Assembly: GCF_000010725.1 (NCBI RefSeq)
Contig: NC_013854.1
Coordinates: 2,695,001 to 2,759,000 of the forward strand
DNA length: 64,000 nucleotides
From: Azospirillum sp. B510
GTDB lineage: Bacteria > Pseudomonadota > Alphaproteobacteria > Azospirillales > Azospirillaceae
Reading direction: 5' to 3'
Below, piece by piece: positions 43,401 to 52,535 of this stretch. The notes beneath the pieces are model-generated. The model was not told where the DNA came from. It ran no database searches and saw only the letters and a list, made by a program, of their open reading frames with translations. Positions within the stretch are counted from its first letter, which is position 1, and each line of letters starts with the position of its first letter. The position numbers and the translations under genes are program-made.

Positions 43401-46187
43401 GTGCCGGCGATGGACCTGACCGCCGACCCCAGCCCGATGCAAGGCCCGATGCACAGCCTCGACGACGCGCCCGCCATGGTGGCCGGCGCGCGCCGCGTCG
43501 TGTCTCTGACGCTTGACGGCGAGGTCGAGGAGCTGTCGCTGGCCGCCGCCGCGTCGGCGGTGCGCCGCCAGCCGCCGCTGCTCTGCCATGCCCGCGCCTT
43601 CGCCCGCCGGCTGGGCATCGACGGCTTCCCGGCCTTCGACGTGCTGGAGCTGTTCGCCTTCGTCCATCCCGCCCGCTTCTGCGTCCCCACCCCGCGCGGC
43701 ATCGCCGGGGCGCTCGACCTGCCCACCCCCGACGGGCACGAGGCGGAGGCGCTGGCGCTCCAGCGCGCGGTGCGCCGGCTGCTCGGCGATTTGGGAGCGG
43801 CCGGGCGAGAGGAGGCGTCCGACCCGGTCGCCTTCGCCTGGGAGATGGGGCGTGCCGGCTGGCCCTGGGCGCCCGCCGTGCTGGCGGCGCTCGGCAAGCC
43901 GGACGGGCCGGAGAAGGGGGCCGCCCGCTCGGGCCTGCGCGTCTGGACCCGCATCAAGGAGTGGGAGGAGGGCGCGCCGCCGCCGCCGCCCGCCCAGAAT
44001 CCGGTCGATCCGGAGGAGGCGCGCCGCCGGCTCGCCGTCCTGCTGTCGGCCAGCGTGCCGGGCAAGATGGCGGAGCCGCGGCCGCAGCAGGCGGATTACT
44101 CCAGCGCGGTGTCCGCCGCCTTCGCCCCGCGCCAGCTGCCCGACACCCCGAACGTCGTGCTGGCGGAGGCCGGGACCGGGGTCGGCAAGACTCTCGGCTA
44201 TCTGGCGCCGGCCACGCTGTGGGCGGAGAAGAATGGCGGCACCGTCTGGATTTCCACCTACACCCGCAACCTCCAGCACCAGATCGACGCCGAGCTGGAC
44301 CGGCTCTATGCCGACCCGGCGACCAAGACGCGCAAGGTGGTGCTGCGCAAGGGGCGCGAGAATTACCTGTGCCTGCTGAATCTGGAGGAGGCGGTGCGCG
44401 CCATGCCCTTCCAGCCGCACAACGCCGTCGGCGTCGGGCTGATGGCGCGCTGGGCGGCGGCGACGCGCGACGGCGACATGACCGGCGGCGACTTCCCCGG
44501 CTGGCTGGCCGACATCGCCGGGCGCGGCCCGACGCTGGGGCTGGCCGACCGCCGCGGCGAATGCATCTATTCCGCCTGCGACCATTACGCCCGCTGCTAC
44601 ATCGAGAAGAGCGTGCGGCGGGCGCGGCGCGCCGACATCGTCATCGCCAACCACGCGCTGGTGATGGTGCAGGCGGCGCTGGGCGGCGGCGAGGAGCCGA
44701 CGCTGCCCAGCCGCTATGTCTTCGACGAGGGGCACCATGTCTTCGACGCCGCCGACAGCGCCTTCGCCGGCCATCTGACCGGGCGCGAGACGCAGGAGCT
44801 GCGGCGCTGGCTGCTCGGGGCGGAGGAGACCGGGCGCAGCCGCGCCCGCGGCCTGAAGCGCCGGCTGGAGGACATCGTCGCCAACGACGAGGAGGCGCTG
44901 CGCCATCTCGACGACGTCCTGATGGGGGCCCGCGTGCTGCCCGGCGACGGCTGGTCGGCCCGGCTGGCCGCCGACAACCCGCAGGGGCCGACCGAGCGCT
45001 TCCTGCTGCTGGCGCGCCAGCAGGTCTATGCCCGCACCGCCGGCCAGGGCGGCCCCTACAGCCTGGAGGCCGACAAGGCCTATCCGGTCGACGGGCTGCT
45101 CGACGCGGCGGCGGAGCTGGAGCAGGCGCTGGTCCGCCTGTCAGAACCGGTGGAGGCGCTGGCCCGCCGGCTGGCCCAACGGCTGGAGGACGAGGGCGCC
45201 GAACTGGAGTCCGACCAGCGCCGCCGCATCGACGCGCTGTCGCGCGGCCTGCACCGCCGCGGCACTCTGACGGTGGAGGCATGGCGCGCCATGCTGCGCA
45301 CCCTGCCGACCGAGACGCCCTCCCACTTCGTCGACTGGTTCGCGGTGGAGCGGATCGACGGGCGCGACGTCGATGTCGGCCTCTACCGCCACTGGGTCGA
45401 TCCGACCGTTCCCTTCGCCGAGGCGCTGGCCGGTCCCGCCCATGGGCTGGTGGTGACCAGCGCCACCCTGACCGACGGCACCGGCGACGTCGGCCAGGAT
45501 TGGCGGGCGGCGGAGGACCGATGCGGCGCCAGCCATCTGCCGGCCCCGGCGATCCGCGCCCAGGTGCCCTCCCCCTTCGACTATCCCAAACGCACCCGCG
45601 TCTTCGTCGTCAACGACGTGCGCAAGGACGATCTCGGGCAGGTGTCGGCGGCCTACAAGTCGCTGTTTCTGGCGGCGGGCGGCGGCGGGCTCGGCCTGTT
45701 CACCGCGATCAGCCGGCTGCGCGCCGTGCGCGACCGCATCGCCGAGCCGCTGGACCAGGTCGGCATCCCGCTCTACGCCCAGCATGTCGATCCGCTCGAC
45801 GTCTCCACCCTGATCGACATCTTCCGCAACGAGGAACATGCCTGCCTGCTCGGCACCGACGCGGTGCGCGACGGGGTGGACGTGCCGGGCCGATCCTTAC
45901 GCCTGATCGTCTTCGACCGCGTGCCCTGGCCGCGCCCGGACATCCTGCACCGCGCCCGGCGCGACGCCTTCGGCCGCCGCCGCTACGAGGACATGATCAC
46001 CCGGCTGCGGCTGAAACAGGCCTTCGGCCGGCTGGTCCGCCGCGCCGACGACACCGGCGTCTTCGTGCTGCTGGACCCGATGATGCCGAGCCGGCTTGGC
46101 GGCGCCTTCCCGGAGGGGGTGGAGATGCGGCGCGTCGGGCTGAAGCAGGCGGTGGAGGAAACCGCGGAGTTCCTGCGGGGCTGGTGA
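43401..46187 (+). CDS. DinG/XPD-family Fe-S DNA helicase
   Basis: A 928-residue superfamily 2 helicase. Walker A is AEAGTGVGKT (about 255-264) and the Walker B box is DEGHH (about 443). Four cysteines in the right place for an XPD-type 4Fe-4S cluster appear: one in ENYLCLLN (about 324) and three in GECIYSACDHYARCY (about 387-401). Helicase motifs V-VI are GTDAVRDGVDVPG and QAFGRLVRR. These enzymes unwind forked or R-loop DNA in a 5'-3' direction. A 230-residue N-terminal extension beyond DinG is not recognised (it contains HPARFCVPTPRG). The frame begins with GTG at 43401; an ATG at 43410 is equally likely. The gene stands alone. Confidence 0.92.
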   Translation: MPAMDLTADPSPMQGPMHSLDDAPAMVAGARRVVSLTLDGEVEELSLAAAASAVRRQPPLLCHARAFARRLGIDGFPAFDVLELFAFVHPARFCVPTPRGIAGALDLPTPDGHEAEALALQRAVRRLLGDLGAAGREEASDPVAFAWEMGRAGWPWAPAVLAALGKPDGPEKGAARSGLRVWTRIKEWEEGAPPPPPAQNPVDPEEARRRLAVLLSASVPGKMAEPRPQQADYSSAVSAAFAPRQLPDTPNVVLAEAGTGVGKTLGYLAPATLWAEKNGGTVWISTYTRNLQHQIDAELDRLYADPATKTRKVVLRKGRENYLCLLNLEEAVRAMPFQPHNAVGVGLMARWAAATRDGDMTGGDFPGWLADIAGRGPTLGLADRRGECIYSACDHYARCYIEKSVRRARRADIVIANHALVMVQAALGGGEEPTLPSRYVFDEGHHVFDAADSAFAGHLTGRETQELRRWLLGAEETGRSRARGLKRRLEDIVANDEEALRHLDDVLMGARVLPGDGWSARLAADNPQGPTERFLLLARQQVYARTAGQGGPYSLEADKAYPVDGLLDAAAELEQALVRLSEPVEALARRLAQRLEDEGAELESDQRRRIDALSRGLHRRGTLTVEAWRAMLRTLPTETPSHFVDWFAVERIDGRDVDVGLYRHWVDPTVPFAEALAGPAHGLVVTSATLTDGTGDVGQDWRAAEDRCGASHLPAPAIRAQVPSPFDYPKRTRVFVVNDVRKDDLGQVSAAYKSLFLAAGGGGLGLFTAISRLRAVRDRIAEPLDQVGIPLYAQHVDPLDVSTLIDIFRNEEHACLLGTDAVRDGVDVPGRSLRLIVFDRVPWPRPDILHRARRDAFGRRRYEDMITRLRLKQAFGRLVRRADDTGVFVLLDPMMPSRLGGAFPEGVEMRRVGLKQAVEETAEFLRGW

Positions 46188-46263
46188 GGGGAGGAGATCC
46201 GGAACTCACCCGGATCCCCTCCCCCGATCCGCACCGCCCATCCGCATCGAAGACCGGGAGCGC

Positions 46264-47955
46264 CTATGCCGCCTTGATGGCGTCGAGGAAACGCTCAACG
46301 TCGCGGCGCAGCCCCTCGGCCTGCTGCGACAGGCTGCCGGCCGCGCCCAGCACCTGCTCGGCCGCGACGCCGGTCTCCCCGGTGGACTGGGTGACGCCGC
46401 CGATCGTCGAGGACACCTGCCGGGTGCCGACGGCGGCCTGCTGCACATTCCGCGAAATCTCGGCGGTCGCCGCCCCCTGTTCCTCGATGGCGGCGGCGAT
46501 CGACATCGAGATGTCGCTGATCGACGAGATCGTGCCGCTGATGCCCTCGATGGCCTTCACGGCGCCACCGGTGGCGTCCTGGATGGCGGCGATCTGGGCG
46601 GCGATCTCCTCGGTGGCCTTGGCCGTCTGGTTGGCCAGGCTCTTGACCTCGCTGGCGACGACGGCGAAGCCCTTGCCGGCCTCCCCGGCGCGGGCGGCTT
46701 CGATGGTGGCGTTCAGCGCCAGCAGATTGGTCTGGCCGGCGATGCTGGTGATCAGTTGCACCACCGCGCCGATCCGCTGCGCGGCGTCGGCAAGCCCGCG
46801 CACCGTCTCGTTGGTCCGGCCGGCTTCGGTCACCGCCTGCCCGGCGATCCCGGTGGAGCGCGTCACCAGCGTCCCGATTTCGCGGATGGAGGTCGACATC
46901 TCCTCCGCGGCGCTGGCGACGGTCTGCACGTTGGCGCTGGTCTGTTCGGCCGCCGCCGACGCGGTGGTCGCCTGTTCCCGCGTCTGCGTGGCGGTTCGCG
47001 ACATGCTCTGGGCGGTGCTGTCGAGTTCGGTGGCCGCGGCCGCGACGGTCCGCAACGCCTCGGCGGCCTGCGCTTCGAACCCTCGGATCAGATTGTCGAC
47101 CGCTTCGGCGCGGCGCAGCTTCACCTCCTGTTCGGCGGCCTGCGCGGCGGCAAGCCGGTCGGCCTCGATCAGGCCATCCTTGAAGATCTGGACCGTCCGC
47201 GCCATCTCGCCGATCTCGTCCCCACGCGCGATGCCGATCACCGTCGCCCCATAATCGCGGCGGGAGAGGCGCAGCATCGCATTGGTCAGGGAGACGACCG
47301 GGCCGGCGATGGTCTTCACGGCCAGGACGCCGCCGCCGGCGCCGACCATCAAAGCCAGGACGATCGCGATCCCGACGCCGTTGAACGCGCTGCGGTAGGC
47401 GGCTTCGCCCTCCTGCGCCGCCGCGTCGGCTTCGCCCGCGTTGAACGCGATCACCTCTTCCAGCGCCGCGTCCAGCTTGCCTGAAAGCACGGCGGATTCG
47501 GTCCGATAGATCTCGGCGGCTTCGGCATCCGCGTTCTTGCGGGCGAGCGGCAGCAGCTTCTCTTCACTGAGGGTTTGATACTGCTTCCAGTAACCAAGGA
47601 AGTCCTGATACAGCGCGGTTTCACGCCCGGGTGTGATCAGCTTTTCATAGCTGGACTGTGCGGCCTTGAGCTTGCCCAGCACCTCCATACGGCGATTTTC
47701 GGCGGTCTGCAGGTCGGCCGGAGCATCACTCAGAATGACGCGGGCCTCGCGACTGCGGTAGAGCGCAACGAAGGTACGGATTTCGCCGAGGGCGCGGACC
47801 GATGGCAGCGCATTGCCGCGAATGACTTCGGCCCGCCCATTGAGAATCGAGACCTCCTTCAACCCGAAGCCGCCCAATCCTATGATCAACACCAGCATGA
47901 TGCCGATCAGATACAGAATCTTGTTCCGTATCGACAGATTTTCCACCAGCTTCAT
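46264..47955 (-). CDS. Methyl-accepting chemotaxis protein with four-helix-bundle sensor
   Basis: A 563-residue transmembrane chemoreceptor. TM1 is about residues 11-31. The periplasmic sensor to about 190 reads as a four-helix bundle ([20 protein letters not shown], then the REARVILSD segment). TM2 is about 195-215, then HAMP and the cytoplasmic coiled coil. The signalling tip is [17 protein letters not shown], followed by [16 protein letters not shown]. It controls CheA through CheW. No C-terminal CheR-tether pentapeptide is evident. The start ATG has GAAGGGGG upstream. A neighbouring gene (48070-48765) is a paralogue of its first 210 residues only. Confidence 0.96.
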   Translation of the reverse strand: MKLVENLSIRNKILYLIGIMLVLIIGLGGFGLKEVSILNGRAEVIRGNALPSVRALGEIRTFVALYRSREARVILSDAPADLQTAENRRMEVLGKLKAAQSSYEKLITPGRETALYQDFLGYWKQYQTLSEEKLLPLARKNADAEAAEIYRTESAVLSGKLDAALEEVIAFNAGEADAAAQEGEAAYRSAFNGVGIAIVLALMVGAGGGVLAVKTIAGPVVSLTNAMLRLSRRDYGATVIGIARGDEIGEMARTVQIFKDGLIEADRLAAAQAAEQEVKLRRAEAVDNLIRGFEAQAAEALRTVAAAATELDSTAQSMSRTATQTREQATTASAAAEQTSANVQTVASAAEEMSTSIREIGTLVTRSTGIAGQAVTEAGRTNETVRGLADAAQRIGAVVQLITSIAGQTNLLALNATIEAARAGEAGKGFAVVASEVKSLANQTAKATEEIAAQIAAIQDATGGAVKAIEGISGTISSISDISMSIAAAIEEQGAATAEISRNVQQAAVGTRQVSSTIGGVTQSTGETGVAAEQVLGAAGSLSQQAEGLRRDVERFLDAIKAA

Positions 47956-48069
47956 CTTCGCCCCCTTCTTTCAAAGCGTGGATTTCCAAGCACGCCTGCG
48001 ACACAGTTCGACCCGATCCGGTCACGGCCATGCCATCCCGCTCCTCAAGAGCGGATGCCGGTCGTCGCG

Positions 48070-48765
48070 CTATGAACCGTCAGTCTCCCGATCCAGGCCG
48101 GCGCCCGCCCCATCGGCCTTGCCGATGGCCAGGGACAGGCCGCAGAGCGCGAAGGCCAGCACCGCCCCAATCCCGATCCCGAGACCCATGAAGGCCGATC
48201 GGCGGGCGGTCTCGCCATTCAACGCGGTTCGGTTCGCCTCGGTTCGGGTCGCCTGGGCGGCATTGAACGCGATCAGTTCATCGAGAACCCTGTTGGCCTG
48301 GTCGAACAGGGAATAGGAGTCTGTTTGATAGACCCGGAACGCCGCGTTCCTGTCATTTCTGTGGATCGCGGCAAATATCCTCTGTGTGCTGACGGCCTGG
48401 TAGATTTCCCAGATTTCCGTGTATTTCCCGTAGAGCTCGCTTTCCTTTCCCATTCCCAGGATTTTCTCGTACCTGGAGCGGGCCGCATTCAGAGCCCAGG
48501 CCTTCTCGGCCAGCAGACTTTCCCTGTCCTGGAATTCCCCGGACCCGGCCTCAAGGACCGCCAGACCTTCGGTATTCCGGTAAATCCCGCTGCGCGTTCG
48601 GATTTCCCCCAGCGCGACGACCGATGGCAGCCAAATCCCCCGATCACCCCTTTCCCCAGGATCGATGCCCGAAAGCCACCCCAGGACACCGGCCACGAGC
48701 CCCACACCGATCATCACTCCGACCAGGCAGAGCCGCTTTGTCCCTACCAGGGTCTGGTCGCGCAT
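48070..48765 (-). CDS. Chemoreceptor-like four-helix-bundle sensor without signalling domain
   Basis: A 231-residue protein with TM1 (about 12-33), a periplasmic four-helix-bundle domain and TM2 (about 190-212), then stops after a short charged tail. It is clearly a paralogue of the N-terminal part of the adjacent chemoreceptor: both have SV-ALGEIRT, ARSRYEKI versus AQSSYEKL, and ELIAFNAAQA versus [10 protein letters not shown]. It has no HAMP, methylation helices or CheA-contact tip. It may be a remnant of a duplicated receptor or a working sensor that pairs with a full receptor. The intact frame of nearly 700 bases argues against simple decay. It lies 114 bases upstream of the full receptor on the same strand. 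Confidence 0.78.
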   Translation of the reverse strand: MRDQTLVGTKRLCLVGVMIGVGLVAGVLGWLSGIDPGERGDRGIWLPSVVALGEIRTRSGIYRNTEGLAVLEAGSGEFQDRESLLAEKAWALNAARSRYEKILGMGKESELYGKYTEIWEIYQAVSTQRIFAAIHRNDRNAAFRVYQTDSYSLFDQANRVLDELIAFNAAQATRTEANRTALNGETARRSAFMGLGIGIGAVLAFALCGLSLAIGKADGAGAGLDRETDGS

Positions 48766-49841
48766 TCTCGCTCATGACCCCGAGGAACAAGGTAAGGCAC
48801 GTTTTTTCATGTCATTTCCCGCTAGACTTTAATGCGGAGTTTTTATTGATACACGTAAAAACGCGCTACAAACACATTATAATCCCATCCACAGCCGCAT
48901 CTCCATACGGCTGCGGGTGACGTTACAAAATTTCAATGATGAAATTTTACATAATTATCTTTAAGATTATTGCCCTAATTTATTCATTTCATTCCGACGG
49001 CTTCGCCGCTCACCCCCCTTCGATGCCAACCACCATGACCCTGGAGTCGCGCCCGGACCATGGACACGGATTGCCCAACAATGAGGCAATGGATTTCCGT
49101 GTCAACCACCTGTCATGCGATACCCCCACGCCGGACAGGGAACAACCCTCGCCCCCAGCGCTCTTGCCCGATAAAACCAAATAATTGAATTATGATCACC
49201 GCATATATCTAGATAAAAATAATCGTGTAAGATTTTTACCCTCATAATGAAACTAAATTTCTCACAAAACTCCATAATGAATGCACACAGTACAAAAAAA
49301 ATTTTGTTAACGCATATTAATATATATATTTGATTTTACAATGTGTATCTTAATTGATAACTGAATCAATGCTGACTTATCGGTTCTACTTGATGGATTT
49401 CGCCTATTCACAAGATCATATTCATCTGCCACTTTCCAGCCTGCAACCTACACAAGATAACGACTTGCGCAGCGTATTGCGTGTCTTTTGGCACGACTGC
49501 CACATCGACCGACGACAAACCGCGAAAGTGATTATAATAAATAGCGATTCCATGTCGCAGGCAAAGCGTTAGGATTGAGTCATATTAAAGCAAGACGCCC
49601 AGACCCAGCCGTAGGCACAGACCAAGATGCTTGACAGAAGCACAAAAAATAATGCCGCATATCTCCCAGACTCTCATTTGCATACGCTATTTATTGTATA
49701 TCAATTGCACGAATACAAGTGCCATTCGTCGATGAGGCACCAGCCTATCCGCAGCGCGCCCTGCGGATCCGAAGGCATGACGATGGGCTTTGAATCATTC
49801 CGCCATCATCGTCGCATCATGAATCGGATTGAGAGACGGCG
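48766..49841. other. 1.1-kb AT-rich region without recognised genes
   Basis: This stretch is much richer in A and T than the rest of the window, with runs such as ATTAATATATATATTTG near 49320. Small open frames (for example 48936-49184 and 49354-49572) have no ribosome binding site or homology and look non-coding. A perfect AT-rich hairpin lies at 48927-48948 and a six-base stem CAGCCG/CGGCTG at 48892-48913. It separates the leftward receptor genes from the rightward HTH gene and must hold both promoters. The length is unusual for this compact genome, so acquired or silenced DNA or an unrecognised RNA is possible. Confidence 0.5.
48927..48948. repeat. Perfect AT-rich inverted repeat
   Basis: Nine-base arms AAAATTTCA and TGAAATTTT flank ATGA, forming a perfect 22-base hairpin or palindromic operator. 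It is about 160 bases upstream of the truncated-receptor gene start. There is no GC stem, so it is more likely a protein-binding site than a terminator. Confidence 0.5.
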
Positions 49842-50303
49842 ATGAATCCATATTCCGAACGTCTGAAGTCAATCAGAGACGATCTTGACGAAACCCAGCG
49901 ATCGATGTCCAGGCGCTTCAATCTTGGAGAGAACACCTGGCAGTCATACGAACTCCACGGGAAGCTGCCGAAGGGAGAAACCTTGGTGGAGCTGGCCCGA
50001 CTTGGGTATGACATCAACTGGTTGCTGACAGGGCGCGGCGCCATGAAGGTCACGCCGACGGAAGAGGCGACGGCATCACCGTTGAACGACGCTCTGATTG
50101 CCGACGCGATCGACTTCGTTGAACGGTGGCTCTCGGAAAATGGCTGCCACCTTGCGCCCCGGTTGAAAGGCAGAATTGTTTCCGCGCTCTACACCTTGGG
50201 AATCGACGAGGCCGGCGGCGACAGGCCAAGGCTCAACACGGCGGCGGCAAGACAGCTGATCTGGTTCGCGCTGCAAACCGAGAGGCAGGAAAAACCCTCC
50301 TGA
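49842..50303 (+). CDS. XRE/phage-repressor-like helix-turn-helix protein
   Basis: A 153-residue regulator. The N-terminal 70 residues form a lambda-repressor-like HTH: RLKSIRDDLDETQRSMSRRF, then LGENTWQSYELHGKLP as turn and recognition helix, and GYDINWLLTGRG, a phrase typical of phage CI-type repressors and their host relatives. The C-terminal part (about 80-153) is a helical domain I do not recognise and lacks the LexA-type Ser/Lys protease motif. It stands alone between chemoreceptor genes after an AT-rich gap. It may regulate a neighbour or be a relic of a mobile element. The start ATG is at 49842 (GAGACGGCG upstream). Confidence 0.82.
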   Translation: MNPYSERLKSIRDDLDETQRSMSRRFNLGENTWQSYELHGKLPKGETLVELARLGYDINWLLTGRGAMKVTPTEEATASPLNDALIADAIDFVERWLSENGCHLAPRLKGRIVSALYTLGIDEAGGDRPRLNTAAARQLIWFALQTERQEKPS

Positions 50304-50383
50304 AAGCGGCTGGCCGGCGCTGGGGAAAGCCCGGTTGTGGACCTTCCCCCTTGAAGTCGGCCGGCAAAGACGACCGGCTTGCG

Positions 50384-52060
50384 TCACGCCGCGCGGACGG
50401 AGGCCAGAAAGTCCTGCACCTCCCGGCTCAGGCGGTCGGCGTTCCGCGACAGCAACCCGGCGGACTCGAGCACCTTGCCGGCGGCGCTTCCGGTGGCCTC
50501 GGCGCTCTGGGTGACCCCGCCGATGCTGCCGCTGACCTGATGGGTTCCCTGGGCGGCCTGCTGCACGTTGCGGGCGATCTCGCGGGTGGCGCTGCCCTGC
50601 TCCTCGACCGCGGAGGAGATGGTGGTGGAAATCCCCTTGATCTGCTCGATGATGTTGGAAATGCCCTGGATGGCGGCGACGGTGTTGCGCGTCTCCTCCT
50701 GGACCGAAGCGATCTGCTGGCTGATGTCCTCGGTCGCCCGCGCCGTCTGGTTCGCCAGACTCTTCACCTCGCTGGCGACGACGGCGAAGCCCTTGCCGGC
50801 CTCACCCGCACGCGCCGCCTCGATGGTCGCGTTCAGGGCCAGCAGGTTGGTCTGGCCGGCGATGTCGTTGATCAGGCTCACCACCTCGCCGATGCGGTCG
50901 GCCGCCGCCGTCAGCTTGCGCACCAGTTCGTTGGTGTTGGCGGCCTCGGCCGACGCGGTGTTGGCGACGCGGGCCGATTCCTCCACCTGACGGGCGATCT
51001 CGGTGATGGAGGAGGACAGCTCCTCGGTCGCGGCGGCGACGGTCTGCACATTGGCCGATGTCTGCTCGGCCGCGGCGGCGACGGTGGCGGCGGCCGACGT
51101 CGACTCGTCGGCGACCGACGACATGCTGCGCGCGGTGCTCTGCAACTCCCCCGACGAGGAGGACACCGCCGTCACCATGACCATCACCTTCTGTTCGAAA
51201 TCGTCGGCCATCCGGTTCATGGCGCGCTTCTGCTCCTCGGCGGCACGGGCCTTCTGCGCCTCCTGCTCCTGGCGCAGGCGTTCGACCTCCAGGGCGTTGG
51301 TCTTGAACACCTCGACCGTGCGGGCCATCGCGCCGACCTCGTCGTGCCGGGCGGTGCCGGGCACCTCGGCGGCCAGATCGTTGCCGGCCAGCCGCTCCAT
51401 CACGGCGCGCAGGGCGTTGACCGGCCCGGTGATGCCGCGACCGATCAGCCATGCGGCCAGCATGCCGAGCAGCGCACCGATGACGCCGGCGATGAGGGCG
51501 GCACGGGAAGCCCAATCGATGCGGTCGCCGATGTCCTTCGCGGTGTCGCTGTTGAGACGCTCGACATAGGCGCTGGCGGCGTTGTTGGCGTCGGCATAGC
51601 GCTTGGCCCCGGCATTCACCTCGACGATGGCCTTCTGGTATTCGGGCGAGGCGCCGTCGGCACCCTTGGCCTTCAGATCGTTGAAGGCCCGCGCCTTCGC
51701 CTCGAAATCGACGATCGACTCCTCGAAGGCCTTGACCAGCCTGCGCCCCTCATCGGTGATCAGCAGGCTCTGGACAGTCTGCAACTGGGTGCGCGCCTGG
51801 GCGAACGCCTCGTCGCGGCCCTTCAGATAGCCGGCGTCGCCGGTGGCGGCATAGCTCCAGGCCATGACCCGTCCCTGCCGGACGCTCAGGTAGGAGTCCT
51901 TCATGCCGATCACGACCGCCGATCGCCTCTGCGCCAAGGCGGCATGGTCCCCGAGGCTCTCGAACTCGGCCATCGAGAAAGCCGCGAGGGCGATGATCAA
52001 AGCGACAAGAAGTCCAAACCCCGCCATCAAGCGCGCGGAGATGTTCAACCTAGCAAGCAC
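50384..52060 (-). CDS. Methyl-accepting chemotaxis protein
   Basis: A 558-residue transmembrane chemoreceptor. TM1 is about residues 8-30. The periplasmic helical sensor (about 31-185) includes [20 protein letters not shown], and TM2 is about 187-207. HAMP is around [20 protein letters not shown]. The signalling domain has the conserved [17 protein letters not shown] tip and [16 protein letters not shown]. The helical sensor is unlike that of the other receptor here in sequence, so it probably detects a different signal. The signalling regions are very similar in DNA too (for example the GTGAAGAGTCTGGC region). The start is a GTG at 52060. It ends about 80 bases from the HTH gene, convergently. 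Confidence 0.96.
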   Translation of the reverse strand: MLARLNISARLMAGFGLLVALIIALAAFSMAEFESLGDHAALAQRRSAVVIGMKDSYLSVRQGRVMAWSYAATGDAGYLKGRDEAFAQARTQLQTVQSLLITDEGRRLVKAFEESIVDFEAKARAFNDLKAKGADGASPEYQKAIVEVNAGAKRYADANNAASAYVERLNSDTAKDIGDRIDWASRAALIAGVIGALLGMLAAWLIGRGITGPVNALRAVMERLAGNDLAAEVPGTARHDEVGAMARTVEVFKTNALEVERLRQEQEAQKARAAEEQKRAMNRMADDFEQKVMVMVTAVSSSSGELQSTARSMSSVADESTSAAATVAAAAEQTSANVQTVAAATEELSSSITEIARQVEESARVANTASAEAANTNELVRKLTAAADRIGEVVSLINDIAGQTNLLALNATIEAARAGEAGKGFAVVASEVKSLANQTARATEDISQQIASVQEETRNTVAAIQGISNIIEQIKGISTTISSAVEEQGSATREIARNVQQAAQGTHQVSGSIGGVTQSAEATGSAAGKVLESAGLLSRNADRLSREVQDFLASVRAA

Positions 52061-52535
52061 CGTTCGTCTCCAAATCCATCGAGAGTGTCGTTCCAGGTGG
52101 CCGCCCAGCAGGGGAAGCCAGGCTCACTGGCGACCTCCACGCGCCTCCGCAAAGGGCAGGCCCGAAAACGCCCACCCCCCAAATGCGTCAACCATACCGG
52201 AGATACATTAATATACGGATAAATGAAGAACACTCAGCCACGTTGAAAACGCAACACTGCGTTAAACCACTATACAGAGAAGGTCCGTTGCGAACTTGAA
52301 ACAGAGCCTGCGCACCATAGGGAAACCGGCGCCCCAGCCAGCCACGAGCATTCCGGTCCCAGGCAATTTCAACACTGATGGTTTGGAATCCCCCCATATC
52401 TCTTCCACTTATCCTTGCGAACCCGACCCGCAGCCGCCGATCTATAGGAGTGCCGGCCTTCATCGGTCACCGTCGGCCGCCGGGATGGCGGCTGCTGGAC
52501 GATGATGAGGAGGAGCTGGAGCGGCCCGCGCCAGA
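52061..52535. other. Upstream region of the second chemoreceptor gene
   Basis: About 475 bases between the leftward GGDEF-EAL gene stop and the leftward receptor start. It should hold the receptor promoter and leader. A perfect 16-base inverted repeat, AACGCA and TGCGTT around ACAC (52248-52263), lies in an AT-richer part about 190 bases before the receptor start and could be an operator. Nothing else was recognised. Confidence 0.45.

Noticed and set aside
43961..47254. A 1097-codon plus-strand frame overlapping the helicase and the first chemoreceptor
   Set aside because: It is a different frame of the helicase and antisense to the receptor, with no homology and composition typical of GC-rich shadows.
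48936..49184. Short frame beginning MMKFYIIIFKIIALIYS that looks like a signal peptide
   Set aside because: No ribosome binding site and the remainder is unlike any protein. AT-rich DNA makes hydrophobic starts by chance.
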